Source: an uncultured SAR86 cluster bacterium (GTDB lineage Bacteria > Pseudomonadota > Gammaproteobacteria > Magnimaribacterales > Magnimaribacteraceae). From it: a stretch of DNA of 64,000 nucleotides. The stretch covers positions 82,557 through 146,556 of the forward strand of contig CACBBD010000002.1 of the NCBI GenBank assembly GCA_902537425.1, written 5' to 3'. Shown in pieces: positions 12,936 to 22,093 of the stretch. The notes under the pieces were generated by a model. It saw only the letters and a program-made list of their open reading frames with translations, was not told the origin of the DNA and did no database searches. Every line of letters starts with the position of its first letter. The first letter of the stretch is position 1. The position numbers and the translations under genes are program-made.

Positions 12936-13670
12936 ATGGATATAAGACAGATAGTTATGGTTTCAGCTCTCAGAGATCCAATTGTTAACAATCTATGTGA
13001 GTTGTTTGAATGCGAAGTAGCTTTTAATGATCCTGGGGTTGGACATTTTGGTCTTGAAAATGCTGTTATACCTATAGGAACAGATTTTTTAGAGGTAGTT
13101 AGTCCGAAAGAAGAAAATACAACAGCTGGGAGGTTCTTGGAAAAGAGAAATGGCGATGGCGGTTACATGATCATAATTCAAGTAGACGACTTTAAGAGTT
13201 CAAAAGGTTTGGTAGAAAAGAATAATATAGGAGTTGTTTGGGAAACAGATCTACCCGATGCAAAAGCTATACATCTTCATCCTAAACAAATGGGAGGGGC
13301 AATACTTTCTCTTGACTGGATGAATCCTAAGGAAAGTTGGAAATGGGCCGGACCGGATTGGACAAGTCATATATCAGGACCTATAAAAGGCGTAGATGGA
13401 GTGCAAATTCAGTCTGATAATCCTGAGACCATGTTTCAAGACTGGCTTGAAGTTTTAGGTAATCCAAAATCAAGTAAAGAAAAGTTGAAAATATTTTTAG
13501 ATGATACCTGGTTAGAATTCATTTTGGATAGTGATGGAAGAGGTGCTGGGATTTCAGCTTTTAGTTTGAAGGCAAAAGATCACGATATTATTAATAAAAG
13601 AGCTGCAGAGTTAGGCTTTATAAGTGAGGGTATAATTTGTTTAGGCGGATTAAAATTCTATCTAGTATGA
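12936..13670 (+). CDS. VOC-superfamily (glyoxalase-like) protein
   Basis: A 244-residue protein that looks like two vicinal-oxygen-chelate modules. The first half (MDIRQIVMVSALRDPIVNNL ... NAVIPIGTDFLEVVSPKEE) shows the beta-alpha-beta pattern and a probable metal ligand, and the second half repeats it (HISGPIKGVDGVQIQ ... DDTWLEFILD). Substrate cannot be named from sequence; relatives include ring-cleaving dioxygenases, glyoxalases and PF13468-type proteins. It overlaps the following protease gene by an ATGA junction, so the two are probably co-translated. Confidence 0.7.
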   Translation: MDIRQIVMVSALRDPIVNNLCELFECEVAFNDPGVGHFGLENAVIPIGTDFLEVVSPKEENTTAGRFLEKRNGDGGYMIIIQVDDFKSSKGLVEKNNIGVVWETDLPDAKAIHLHPKQMGGAILSLDWMNPKESWKWAGPDWTSHISGPIKGVDGVQIQSDNPETMFQDWLEVLGNPKSSKEKLKIFLDDTWLEFILDSDGRGAGISAFSLKAKDHDIINKRAAELGFISEGIICLGGLKFYLV

Positions 13671-16135
13671 AGAAAAGTATTTCATACTTTTTTATGATTT
13701 TTCTCTTGTCTTGTGGAGGAGGCGGAGGAGGCAGTTCGAGTTCTCCGATTCCCCAAACTTCCACTGGAAGCGAAAGTACTCAAAGTACAAATACGTCCCC
13801 CTCTTCAGCTTCTGCAGCAACTACTGCTAGTTCTTATAATCCTAATCTACCTACTTCAGGTTCAATTTCGCTTACCGGCAATTTTGATGCAGACAAAATG
13901 ACCTATGAAGACTCCTCAGAATATAGTGATCAATATGGTTTAGGTTTAATCAAGGCTTCATCTGCTTATGCGAGAGGAGCTACTGGAAGAGGTGCAATTA
14001 TAGGTATCATGGATTCTGGCGTTGATACCTCTCACCAAGAGTTAAACAGCCCCAATAAACTTTTACCAGAAAGTTATTTAGTCTATCCAGATAGATCACC
14101 AACAACTGATGAAAAACGACATGGTTCTCATGTTGCAGGTATTGCCTTGGGCGAAAGGGATGGATCTGGAATACATGGAGTTGCATTTGACGCTCAGTTA
14201 TTTTTTATCTCCATAGAACTTGGAACTGCAGGTGACACTTATGATCCTGCAACTATTGATTCGTCAGTGGACTATAGCGGAATCGATAATAGTTGGTCTC
14301 AACTTGAAGCTGAGTTTGTTTCAAAGGAGGTAACAGTTGTAAACGGAAGTTTTGGCTATCAAGGGAATATAAATGACTATACCGAAGAGAATATAAGGCA
14401 AGCATTTCCAAAAACCATTGAAGTATTAGCACAATCACAAAAAGCGGATGAAAATAAAACAATTTTTGTTTGGGCGGCTGGTAATGGTGGCAACTATGCA
14501 GATCAAGGAGTTGATTATTCAAGCCCAGAGGTATTCGGAGGTTTGGCATACCTTCTACCGGAACTAAGAGGAAATACCGCTGCAGTAGTTTCTGTCGATG
14601 AGGATGGCTCTATAAGTAGCTTTTCTAATAGATGTGGTGTTGCAAAAGATTATTGTTTAGCAGCTCCTGGAAATTCTATCTTAAGTGTATATGCCCAAGA
14701 TGAACCCACAATAGATTCTTATGGAAGAGCAAGTGGTACTTCAATGGCAGCACCTCATGTTTCAGGCGGAATAGCTCTTCTCGCTGATTATTTTGATGGA
14801 CAGTTAGGTAGTACAGAAATACTGCAAAGACTTTTTAATACAGCAAATAAATCAGGTATCTATTCTAACTCTGAGATTTATGGTCAGGGTCTAATGGATT
14901 TAGATGCTGCAACAAAACCAGTAGGTACTGCAATGATCGCAACGGCTGGTGCGTCTCTTTCTGCCTTAAATCTCAAAGAAGAGGGAAGTTATATAGGTAT
15001 AGTTGGCCCTGCGTTTGGCAATATTATCTCTAAAAAATTAAGTCAGTTATCTTATGTAGTTTTTGATGAATTAGGTGCTCCATTTGAAAGATCTTTCAAT
15101 GATCGCATACTCAATAACATACCTAATATAAATTGGTTGACATCTTTTCAACTCAATCCAAGTAGAAGGGTTTATGAGAGATCAATTGCTACTAAAAATG
15201 GTTTTGTCCAATTAGGCATTAATGATGGTTACTTCCATGAACATAATCTTCTATCTTTGTGGGCTGATACTGAGAATAAATTAGCCTATTTTTCATTTGA
15301 ACAAAGACTTACTCTAAATAGTAAATTATTTTTTGGCAGCGGAACAAGTCCCAATACCTATCTTTCATCAAAAAAAGGCTTCAAATATAGAGGAATCCCT
15401 TTTTTGGAGTATTCTTCTGATGGATCTTATATCGGTATGGATATCGATATACCTTCGAAAAAATCTTTGCTTTTTTCATTTTTTCAAGGCACTCATCGAG
15501 ATGGTAATAGATTCGTAAATCAAATAGGAGACAACAAAGGCATTCTTTTAGAGGTAAGAGATTATAGAGAAATGTCTTCAATCTCATATCAAGTAGGGCT
15601 CACTACTAATAATACTAATTTATTAGGTATATATTCAGAAGGAAGTTTTGGGCAGGCTGACAAATCTCTAACATCTTTTATTGGAGTAGACTTCCAAAAT
15701 AGAGAGAAAGACACTCTTTTTAAAAGTTCATTTCACCTGGGTATGACTTCTTCAACTTTCAATCAAATGGGAATCATAGAAGACATAGAGGATACATACT
15801 TTTCATCTTTTGATATAGGAATTTACAATGATAATATATTCACTAACTCAGACTCATTAGGATTAGAAGTGTACCAACCTCTAAGATCAGAACGATCTAG
15901 TATTAATTTCTCTGTTCCTGTTGGCAGAACAAAGGATAGACAGATACTTTTTCAAAACCTTAACTTAGATTTAACACCTTCAGGAAGGCAAATAAATTCT
16001 CAATTAGTTTATAACACGAAAAGTAGCAACCTCTCTTTCTTTGGAAAGATAGGTTTAGTGTCTAATGAATTTCATCAAAAAGAAAGCAAAGTGAAGCCAT
16101 ACTTTCAGTTCGATGTTGAATTAAGCTTAGAATAA
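13667..16135 (+). CDS. Subtilisin-like (S8) surface lipoprotein, autotransporter-like
   Basis: An 822-residue secreted serine protease. It has a lipoprotein signal with lipobox LLSC (Cys16), a poly-Gly/Ser/Thr linker (~17-60), and an S8 domain (~85-420) with catalytic Asp in IMDSGVD (~116), His in RHGSHVAG (~152), oxyanion Asn in WAAGNGG (~273) and Ser in GTSMAAPHVSGG (~359). The last ~380 residues alternate polar and hydrophobic strands like an outer-membrane barrel, resembling NalP-type lipoprotein autotransporters, but the protein ends in ...LSLE without the usual terminal aromatic. The start at 13667 overlaps the previous stop (ATGA). It overlaps the convergent diiron gene by 9 nt. Confidence 0.85.
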   Translation: MKKSISYFFMIFLLSCGGGGGGSSSSPIPQTSTGSESTQSTNTSPSSASAATTASSYNPNLPTSGSISLTGNFDADKMTYEDSSEYSDQYGLGLIKASSAYARGATGRGAIIGIMDSGVDTSHQELNSPNKLLPESYLVYPDRSPTTDEKRHGSHVAGIALGERDGSGIHGVAFDAQLFFISIELGTAGDTYDPATIDSSVDYSGIDNSWSQLEAEFVSKEVTVVNGSFGYQGNINDYTEENIRQAFPKTIEVLAQSQKADENKTIFVWAAGNGGNYADQGVDYSSPEVFGGLAYLLPELRGNTAAVVSVDEDGSISSFSNRCGVAKDYCLAAPGNSILSVYAQDEPTIDSYGRASGTSMAAPHVSGGIALLADYFDGQLGSTEILQRLFNTANKSGIYSNSEIYGQGLMDLDAATKPVGTAMIATAGASLSALNLKEEGSYIGIVGPAFGNIISKKLSQLSYVVFDELGAPFERSFNDRILNNIPNINWLTSFQLNPSRRVYERSIATKNGFVQLGINDGYFHEHNLLSLWADTENKLAYFSFEQRLTLNSKLFFGSGTSPNTYLSSKKGFKYRGIPFLEYSSDGSYIGMDIDIPSKKSLLFSFFQGTHRDGNRFVNQIGDNKGILLEVRDYREMSSISYQVGLTTNNTNLLGIYSEGSFGQADKSLTSFIGVDFQNREKDTLFKSSFHLGMTSSTFNQMGIIEDIEDTYFSSFDIGIYNDNIFTNSDSLGLEVYQPLRSERSSINFSVPVGRTKDRQILFQNLNLDLTPSGRQINSQLVYNTKSSNLSFFGKIGLVSNEFHQKESKVKPYFQFDVELSLE

Positions 16136-17266
16136 TCCCTGAGCTGCATGAGCAGCCAATTCTTTCTCAGATTGCTGGTCTATCTCCTTAGACGACTCTA
16201 GTGGTTTATTGAGTTCTGCCCAATCAATTTCAAATTCACTATCTGTATCCATATATGAAGTGAGGTTAAGCTTTTCATAAAGCGGAAGTACTTTGTCAGT
16301 CAGAAGACCAATTCTTTTCAGGTTGGGCATAACTCTGCTGAATAAGAGATTTGTAAACATGTCTTGTGTTTCATCATTGATTATCATTTCTCTAATTTCT
16401 TCTTCACTTATATTAAACCACCTTGCGGGCAATTCAGTATTGATGATTCGATCTCTCATAACTACACAGGCTTCATAAGCAAACATTGCTCTATCTTCAA
16501 CCTCTTCTTCTGAAAGGGTGCTTAAGAAATCTTCAAGATAATTCACTCCAAAGGTAACATGTCTCGCTTCGTCTCTAATGACATAATGCACCAGTTGTCT
16601 AAGCAAGGGGCAATTTGAAGTTTCTTTAGTTGTTTGAAAAGCTGCTAGAGCCAATCCTTCGATTATTATTTGCATACCAATGAATTTAAGGTCCCATCTT
16701 GGATCCGAAAGTATTTTATCGATCAAGGATTTCAGATTTTTATTAATAGGATATTCAATTCCAGTTACTTCTTTTAAATATCTAGCAAAAACTTCAACAT
16801 GTCTAGCTTCATCAAAAGTTTGCGAAGCTGCATAAAGTTTAGCTTGGTAAGTTGGAGCACAAGATACTAGTTGTGAGGCAACTAATAATGCACCTTGCTC
16901 ACCGTGAAGAAATTGACTCAACGACCAAGCACTATCATGTCGCATATATTCTATTCGCTCATCTTCAGGTAACGCAGCAAGAGGGCCTTCCATTCTTGCT
17001 ATCAACTCCGCTTTCAGTGGAGGTTCATCTTTTTTTATAGCTTTCGACCAGTCTAGGTCAATAGAGCCATCCCAATTGAGTTTCTTACCTAATTCATATA
17101 ATTTCTTTATACGGGTGTCAGCATCAGTATAGTCCCAATTGTAATGCCCAATTAAGGGTGTATTGAATATTTCGACGACGTCTTCAATATTTTCTTCACT
17201 GAAACCTTCTGGCAGATCAAACTCTCTGGGATCTACAGGGGGATTTTCAACAACTTTTATTTTCAT
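16127..17266 (-). CDS. Ferritin-like diiron oxygenase, copy 2
   Basis: A 379-residue helical protein with a full di-iron ligand set: Glu in HGEQGALL, ExxH in FDEARHVEVF, Glu in IIIEGLALAAF and ExxH in RDEARHVTFG. This E/ExxH/E/ExxH pattern is shared by ribonucleotide-reductase-R2-like and AurF-like N-oxygenases; the substrate is unknown. It is a clear paralogue of the next gene upstream (shared block LSDPRWDLKFIGMQIIIEGL) with only 7 nt between them, so the two arose by tandem duplication and may form a heterodimer. The C-terminal ~30 residues differ between copies. Confidence 0.8.
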   Translation of the reverse strand: MKIKVVENPPVDPREFDLPEGFSEENIEDVVEIFNTPLIGHYNWDYTDADTRIKKLYELGKKLNWDGSIDLDWSKAIKKDEPPLKAELIARMEGPLAALPEDERIEYMRHDSAWSLSQFLHGEQGALLVASQLVSCAPTYQAKLYAASQTFDEARHVEVFARYLKEVTGIEYPINKNLKSLIDKILSDPRWDLKFIGMQIIIEGLALAAFQTTKETSNCPLLRQLVHYVIRDEARHVTFGVNYLEDFLSTLSEEEVEDRAMFAYEACVVMRDRIINTELPARWFNISEEEIREMIINDETQDMFTNLLFSRVMPNLKRIGLLTDKVLPLYEKLNLTSYMDTDSEFEIDWAELNKPLESSKEIDQQSEKELAAHAAQGLF

Positions 17267-17273
17267 ATCGTAA

Positions 17274-18383
17274 TTAAGCAGTTTTGGAGGAATAATCTAG
17301 AGGTTGAGATAATTCATCCCAATCGATACTTCCATTATCCTCGAGATTTTGGAATTGGAGAATATCCATCTCTTCGTATTTATCTAATGTCTTTTCAGTT
17401 AATAAACCTATTCTTTTTAGATTAGGCATGATCTTAGAAAATAATAGATTATTAAAAAGTCTTGATGTTTCAGATTGATTTAGAACTTGCTGTGCCTCTT
17501 CAACATTCCATCCGTAATATTTCATGACGTTGTCAGATCCAAATCTATTTCTCATAACCACACATGCCTCATAAGCAAAATCAGCTCTATCTTCTTTCTC
17601 TTCATCAGATAATGTATCTACAAATTCTTCTAGATAATTCACACCAAATGTTACATGTCTAGCTTCATCTCTAATTACTAGGTAAAAGAGGTCTTTGAGT
17701 AATGGGTCCATCGCTGCAGCTCTTTGCCTTTCAAACGCAGCGAGAGCAAGACCTTCAATAATGATTTGCATTCCAATGAATTTGAGATCCCATCTTGGAT
17801 CAGAAAGTATTTTGTCTAGAAGCAATTTGAGTCCTGGCATAACTGGATAATTCCATCCAATTCTCTCTTGAAGGTACTTATTAAAGACTTCAACATGGCG
17901 TGCCTCATCAAAAGTTTGGGAAGCTGCATAAAGCTTAGCATTATATGTAGGTGCGCATGAGACTAGCTGAGAAGCTACTAGCAAAGCTCCTTGTTCGCCA
18001 TGTACGATTTGACTCAAACCACTTGCTAATAAATGCCATGAACACTCAATTTTTTTTTCTTCAGGGAGGTCATCATAAGGTTTGAAACCTTTGAGCTGTT
18101 GAAATTCAGGATTAGTTGCCCATTGAGTGTGAGGATAAGGATCCGTTGACCAGTCTAGATCTAAGGTTGCATTCCAATTTAATTTTTTACCGAGTTCATA
18201 AAGCTTTTTGAGACGATTATCTGCATGAGTATAATCCCAATTGTAAGTCCCTGTTAAAGGCGTTTGGAAAATCTCGACAATATCTTCTACGTCCTTTGGT
18301 TCGAGTTTATTTTCAAGATCATCGTCATGATCATCAAAGTACCTGATATCTGAAGGACAATTTTCAACTTTTGTTATTCGCAT
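17274..18383 (-). CDS. Ferritin-like diiron oxygenase, copy 1
   Basis: A 369-residue paralogue of the downstream gene with the same metal ligands (HGEQGALL, FDEARHVEVF, IIIEGLALAAF, RDEARHVTFG). It differs mainly in the N-terminal 100 residues and the tail. A good ribosome site (AGGAAA) precedes the ATG, unlike many genes here. It follows cobT on the same strand after an 81-nt gap that contains a possible -10 (TATATAA-like), so it may be transcribed with cobS-cobT or from its own promoter. The oxidation substrate cannot be named from sequence. Confidence 0.8.
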   Translation of the reverse strand: MRITKVENCPSDIRYFDDHDDDLENKLEPKDVEDIVEIFQTPLTGTYNWDYTHADNRLKKLYELGKKLNWNATLDLDWSTDPYPHTQWATNPEFQQLKGFKPYDDLPEEKKIECSWHLLASGLSQIVHGEQGALLVASQLVSCAPTYNAKLYAASQTFDEARHVEVFNKYLQERIGWNYPVMPGLKLLLDKILSDPRWDLKFIGMQIIIEGLALAAFERQRAAAMDPLLKDLFYLVIRDEARHVTFGVNYLEEFVDTLSDEEKEDRADFAYEACVVMRNRFGSDNVMKYYGWNVEEAQQVLNQSETSRLFNNLLFSKIMPNLKRIGLLTEKTLDKYEEMDILQFQNLEDNGSIDWDELSQPLDYSSKTA

Positions 18384-18464
18384 TTTTGTTTCCTAAAATT
18401 TTATATAGTTTACATTAAATCAATCAAAACTGCTTTTATTGCAACACATGAAAAGTAAAATTCT

Positions 18465-20222
18465 TTAATCTACTTTAAAAAGATCTGTTAACTGTTCTAA
18501 CATTGCTCCGCCAAGCTCTTCAGACCTATGAATGGTTACAGCATTTTTATAGTAACGAGTTACGTCATGACCAATACCGATTGCTATAAGATTTATATCT
18601 GATTGTGTTTCGATAGAATGTATTACTTGTCTTAAATGAAGATCAAGGAAATTAGTTGGATTAGTTGATAAGGTGCTATCGTCTACCGGAGCTCCATCAG
18701 AAATTACCATGAGTATCTTTCTCTGTTCAGTTCTTCTTGCGAGTCTATCATGAGCCCAAATTAGCGCCTCTCCATCAACATTTTCTTTTAACAAACCTTC
18801 CCTAAGCATTAATCCAAAGTTTTTTTGTCCTCTTCTCCATGGAGTATCAGCTGATTTGAAAATAATATGTCTTAAATCATTTAATCTTCCTGGATTTTCT
18901 GGCTTACCATTTTCCATCCACAATTTTCTACTCTCTCCTCCCTTCCACTGCTTAGTTGTGAAGCCTAAAACCTCAGTCTTTACATTACAACGCTCTAGAG
19001 TAGTGCTTATTATATCTGCACAAATTGCCGCTACTGTCATAGATCTACCTCTCATTGACCCCGAACTGTCAACTAGAAGAGATACGCTCGTATCTCGGAA
19101 TTCAGTATCCTTCTCTATTTTGTAAGTTAAAGGTGTGAGAGGATCAGTAATAATTTTATGTAAACGCGCTGAATCTAACATTCCTTCTTCTTTATTAAAT
19201 TCCCAAGATCTATTTTGTTGTGCCATTAAAAATCTTTGTAATCTGTGAGCTAATTTAGAGATTGTAGTCTTGCTGGGACCCATAAGTTGATCAAGATGTT
19301 TTCTAAGTCTCTGTAGCTCTTCGGGGCTACATAAATCCTCTGCCTTAATTTCCTCATCAAAATTTCTGGTATAGACTTTATATGAGAATGTTGAAGTCTG
19401 ACCTACAAGAGATTCAAGCCATGATTGATTAGTCATGATCTCCTGATTTTCATCTACAATTGCATCTTCATCTACGTCCCCAGAATCCGCATCAATCTCT
19501 TCATCACCTTCTTGGTTATCTTGTTCTGGAGAACTCTCAGATTCCTGTGATTCTTCATCTTCTCCGCTTTCAGAAGCTGATTCTTCTTCTTGTTCATTCT
19601 CATCTTCTAAATCACTTTCTTCTTGTTCACTTTCTTCTTGATCAATATTTAAATTATTTAAAAAGTCTTCAGCGATCTCTTGAAATTTAGATTGGTCATT
19701 CAGTGATTCTTTTAATTTATCTTTCAACTCTGTTTCTTGATTATCAAAAACCTTGCCCCAATATTTCAGAAATAAACTGGAACTGTTTGATTCAATGTTT
19801 GGAAGGCATAAATTTCTCAGCCAAGTTTCTAGAGCAATTTCTAAATGATCTTCGTGATCTTCAAAGCTTTCATATAATTTACATTTATCATCAAATTTGG
19901 ATTTGATGTTTGTTGCTATACCTGGATAGTTCATCGACCCAAGTATTTCTACCCGTGAATCCTCCATGACTTTAATTAGAGAACTGACTTTTTCGTTGCT
20001 TGCGGTAATCCTGACCGATTTATCTCTATATTTTTCTACACAAGCAATAGAATCAGCTTTTCCTCTATAAGCTGATAACTCTTTAAGAGTTTTAGGTGGA
20101 TGAGGCAGTGAAGAGCCCATTCCTCCAAAATTAATTTCTAATTCTTTGTTGCCTGATATTGCTCTAGTCGCTGCTGTAACGGCTTCTTTTATGGTCTCTG
20201 ACTGAGAGTTTTTTGATGCCAT
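18465..20222 (-). CDS. cobT: CobT-like vWA protein (cobaltochelatase-type subunit)
   Basis: A 585-residue protein with the CobT architecture: N-terminal helical domain (~1-190), a very acidic linker rich in Glu/Asp/Ser (~195-265), and a C-terminal von Willebrand A domain with the MIDAS motif DSSGSMRG (~residue 385). In aerobic B12 synthesis CobT works with CobS and CobN to insert cobalt. No cobN is in this window, so another metal-insertion or remodelling role is possible, as for MoxR/vWA pairs generally. It is 9 nt downstream of cobS in one operon. Short reverse-strand reading frames over the acidic linker are composition artefacts. Confidence 0.85.
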   Translation of the reverse strand: MASKNSQSETIKEAVTAATRAISGNKELEINFGGMGSSLPHPPKTLKELSAYRGKADSIACVEKYRDKSVRITASNEKVSSLIKVMEDSRVEILGSMNYPGIATNIKSKFDDKCKLYESFEDHEDHLEIALETWLRNLCLPNIESNSSSLFLKYWGKVFDNQETELKDKLKESLNDQSKFQEIAEDFLNNLNIDQEESEQEESDLEDENEQEEESASESGEDEESQESESSPEQDNQEGDEEIDADSGDVDEDAIVDENQEIMTNQSWLESLVGQTSTFSYKVYTRNFDEEIKAEDLCSPEELQRLRKHLDQLMGPSKTTISKLAHRLQRFLMAQQNRSWEFNKEEGMLDSARLHKIITDPLTPLTYKIEKDTEFRDTSVSLLVDSSGSMRGRSMTVAAICADIISTTLERCNVKTEVLGFTTKQWKGGESRKLWMENGKPENPGRLNDLRHIIFKSADTPWRRGQKNFGLMLREGLLKENVDGEALIWAHDRLARRTEQRKILMVISDGAPVDDSTLSTNPTNFLDLHLRQVIHSIETQSDINLIAIGIGHDVTRYYKNAVTIHRSEELGGAMLEQLTDLFKVD

Positions 20223-20231
20223 ATTGGCTAC

Positions 20232-21215
20232 TTAAACCTTTTCTACTTCTTCAGCAATGGAATCTTCGGTTTCAGAATCAAAACACCTTTGGAAGTACTC
20301 TGCAATTATAACCCTCTCGGTTTCATCACATTTATTAAGAAAGGTTATTTCAAAAGACTTATTAAGATCACTAAAGATTTTAAAATTTTCTGCCCAACTA
20401 ATTACTGTTCTTGGAGACATTAAAGTTGATATATCTCCATTTGCAAAACCTTGTCTAGACAGGTTAGCTACAGAAATCATATTTTTTGCAACCTCTAGAC
20501 CTTCTTTGTTATCCAGACTAGGTACTTTTGAAAGGACAACATTTAATTCTAGTCCTGGATCAAGATAATTTAGGGTTGAGACGATATGCCATCTGTCCAT
20601 CTGCCCCTGATTTATTTGCTGTGTTCCGTGATAAAGACCTGATGTATCACCCAAGCCCACGGTATTTGCTGTAGCAAATAATCTAAATCCCGGATGTGGA
20701 GAGATAACTTTATTTTGATCTAGTAAAGTTAATTTACCCTCTACTTCTAAAACTCTTTGAATAACAAACATTACATCAGGTCGTCCTGCGTCATATTCAT
20801 CAAAGACTAAGGCAGTAGGAGTTTGAAGAGCCCATGGAAGAATACCTTCCTTAAATTCAGTTATTTGTTTTCCATCTTTTAAGGTTATTGCATCTTTGCC
20901 TAGTAAATCAATTCTACTAATATGGCTATCTAAATTAACTCTGATACATGGCCAATTCAGCCTGGCAGCTACTTGCTCAATGTGAGTTGATTTACCTGAC
21001 CCATGATAACCTTGGATCATTACTCTTCGATTATGAGAAAACCCAGCAAGGATCGCTAAAGTAGTATTTTTATCGAATTTATAAGATTCATCGATACTAG
21101 GTACATATTCATTTGGTTCTTTAAAGGCCATTACCTTAAGATCAATATCTATATCAAATGTTTTTCTTACATCTATCTCAAGATCTGGGATTTCTTTATC
21201 GGTTTTATTATTCAT
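20232..21215 (-). CDS. cobS: CobS-like AAA+ ATPase
   Basis: A 327-residue MoxR/CobS-type AAA+ ATPase. Walker A is GYHGSGKST (~residue 73), Walker B is ALVFDEYDAG, and sensor 1 is LFATANTVGLG. CobS hexamers partner with CobT to power metal insertion by CobN; whether that is its job here is open. It is first in a minus-strand unit cobS-cobT-(81 nt)-diiron-diiron. A TATAAT ends 9 nt upstream of the ATG with no Shine-Dalgarno, suggesting a leaderless transcript. Confidence 0.88.
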   Translation of the reverse strand: MNNKTDKEIPDLEIDVRKTFDIDIDLKVMAFKEPNEYVPSIDESYKFDKNTTLAILAGFSHNRRVMIQGYHGSGKSTHIEQVAARLNWPCIRVNLDSHISRIDLLGKDAITLKDGKQITEFKEGILPWALQTPTALVFDEYDAGRPDVMFVIQRVLEVEGKLTLLDQNKVISPHPGFRLFATANTVGLGDTSGLYHGTQQINQGQMDRWHIVSTLNYLDPGLELNVVLSKVPSLDNKEGLEVAKNMISVANLSRQGFANGDISTLMSPRTVISWAENFKIFSDLNKSFEITFLNKCDETERVIIAEYFQRCFDSETEDSIAEEVEKV

Positions 21216-21224
21216 GTTTAATTA

Positions 21225-21230
21225 ATTATA
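21225..21230 (-). promoter_or_regulatory. -10 element of cobS, near-leaderless
   Basis: Minus-strand TATAAT with a 9-nt gap to the ATG. It is divergent from the cysE promoter in a gap of only 80 nt. Confidence 0.5.
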
Positions 21231-21283
21231 GGGAGGCGCCCATTATCCTGATTTGAATCATTTCAGCAATACTTAGGCTGAAG

Positions 21284-21289
21284 TACAAT
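21284..21289 (+). promoter_or_regulatory. -10 element of cysE, leaderless
   Basis: TACAAT ends exactly 6 nt before the ATG at 21296. Transcription starting about 7 nt after the -10 would put +1 on the start codon. No Shine-Dalgarno is present. Confidence 0.5.
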
Positions 21290-21295
21290 AGTCAT

Positions 21296-22084
21296 ATGAA
21301 AGATAAGGAATCTATAGAGAATATTTGGAATACGATTCAAAACGAGACTCAAAAGAGAGTTAAAGCAGAACCTGTACTAGCAAGTTTTTTTCATACGACC
21401 ATATTGGAGCACAGCTCCTTTTCTGCAGCGATTGCAGATCTAATTGCAAATGATCTTGGTAGCAGTTCGGTCCAACCAATGATGCTTAGAAGCGTCATTA
21501 AGGATGCAATTAATTCAAGTGAAGAAATTCTTGAGGGAACTATGACGGATCTTATTGCAGCAAAGGAAAAAGATCCTTCCTGCAAATATCTGTCTGAGCC
21601 TCTGCTCTTTTTTAAAGGATTTAAGTCCTTACAATCCCATAGAGTAGCCAGCTGGTTATGGGAAAATTCACGACATACTCTTGCTCATTATTTTCAGAGT
21701 AGAACATCTGAAGTCTATGGAGTAGATATACATCCAGCAGCAAAATTAGGTAAGGGAATAATGATTGATCATGGTACTGGAGTTGTTATAGGAGAAACCT
21801 CTGTTATTAAGGATAATGTTTCAATTTTCCAAGGGGTAACTTTAGGAGGAACTGGTAAAGAAACAGGAGATAGACATCCCAAGGTAATGGAGGGTGTTCT
21901 TTTGAGCGCTTCTTCTACAGTGCTCGGAAATGTAGAGATTGGGCGAAATGCTAAAATAGCTGCTGGGAGTGTTGTCCTAGAGGATGTGAAAGAGGGCGCA
22001 ACAGTTGCAGGTGTTCCGGCAAAAGAGGTTAGTCAAGCGGTAGATAATGTACCTGCTGATGACATCGATCATTTAATCGAATAG
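21296..22084 (+). CDS. cysE: Serine O-acetyltransferase
   Basis: Acetylates serine to O-acetylserine, the precursor of cysteine. The 262-residue protein has the helical N-terminal domain and a left-handed beta-helix with hexapeptide repeats (VDIHPAAKLGKGIMIDHGTG, then VVIGETSVIKDNVSIFQGVT). The catalytic His-Asp region and the GGTGKETGDRHPKV loop are intact. Length matches the CysE type rather than the shorter Bacillus type. It leads a plus-strand unit with a crotonase and tesB. Confidence 0.95.
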   Translation: MKDKESIENIWNTIQNETQKRVKAEPVLASFFHTTILEHSSFSAAIADLIANDLGSSSVQPMMLRSVIKDAINSSEEILEGTMTDLIAAKEKDPSCKYLSEPLLFFKGFKSLQSHRVASWLWENSRHTLAHYFQSRTSEVYGVDIHPAAKLGKGIMIDHGTGVVIGETSVIKDNVSIFQGVTLGGTGKETGDRHPKVMEGVLLSASSTVLGNVEIGRNAKIAAGSVVLEDVKEGATVAGVPAKEVSQAVDNVPADDIDHLIE

Positions 22085-22093
22085 GAAGTATGT

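Noticed and set aside
19460-19906. Plus-strand reading frames over cobT
   Set aside because: They are antisense to the acidic repeat of CobT and rich in Leu/His only because of Glu/Asp codons on the other strand.
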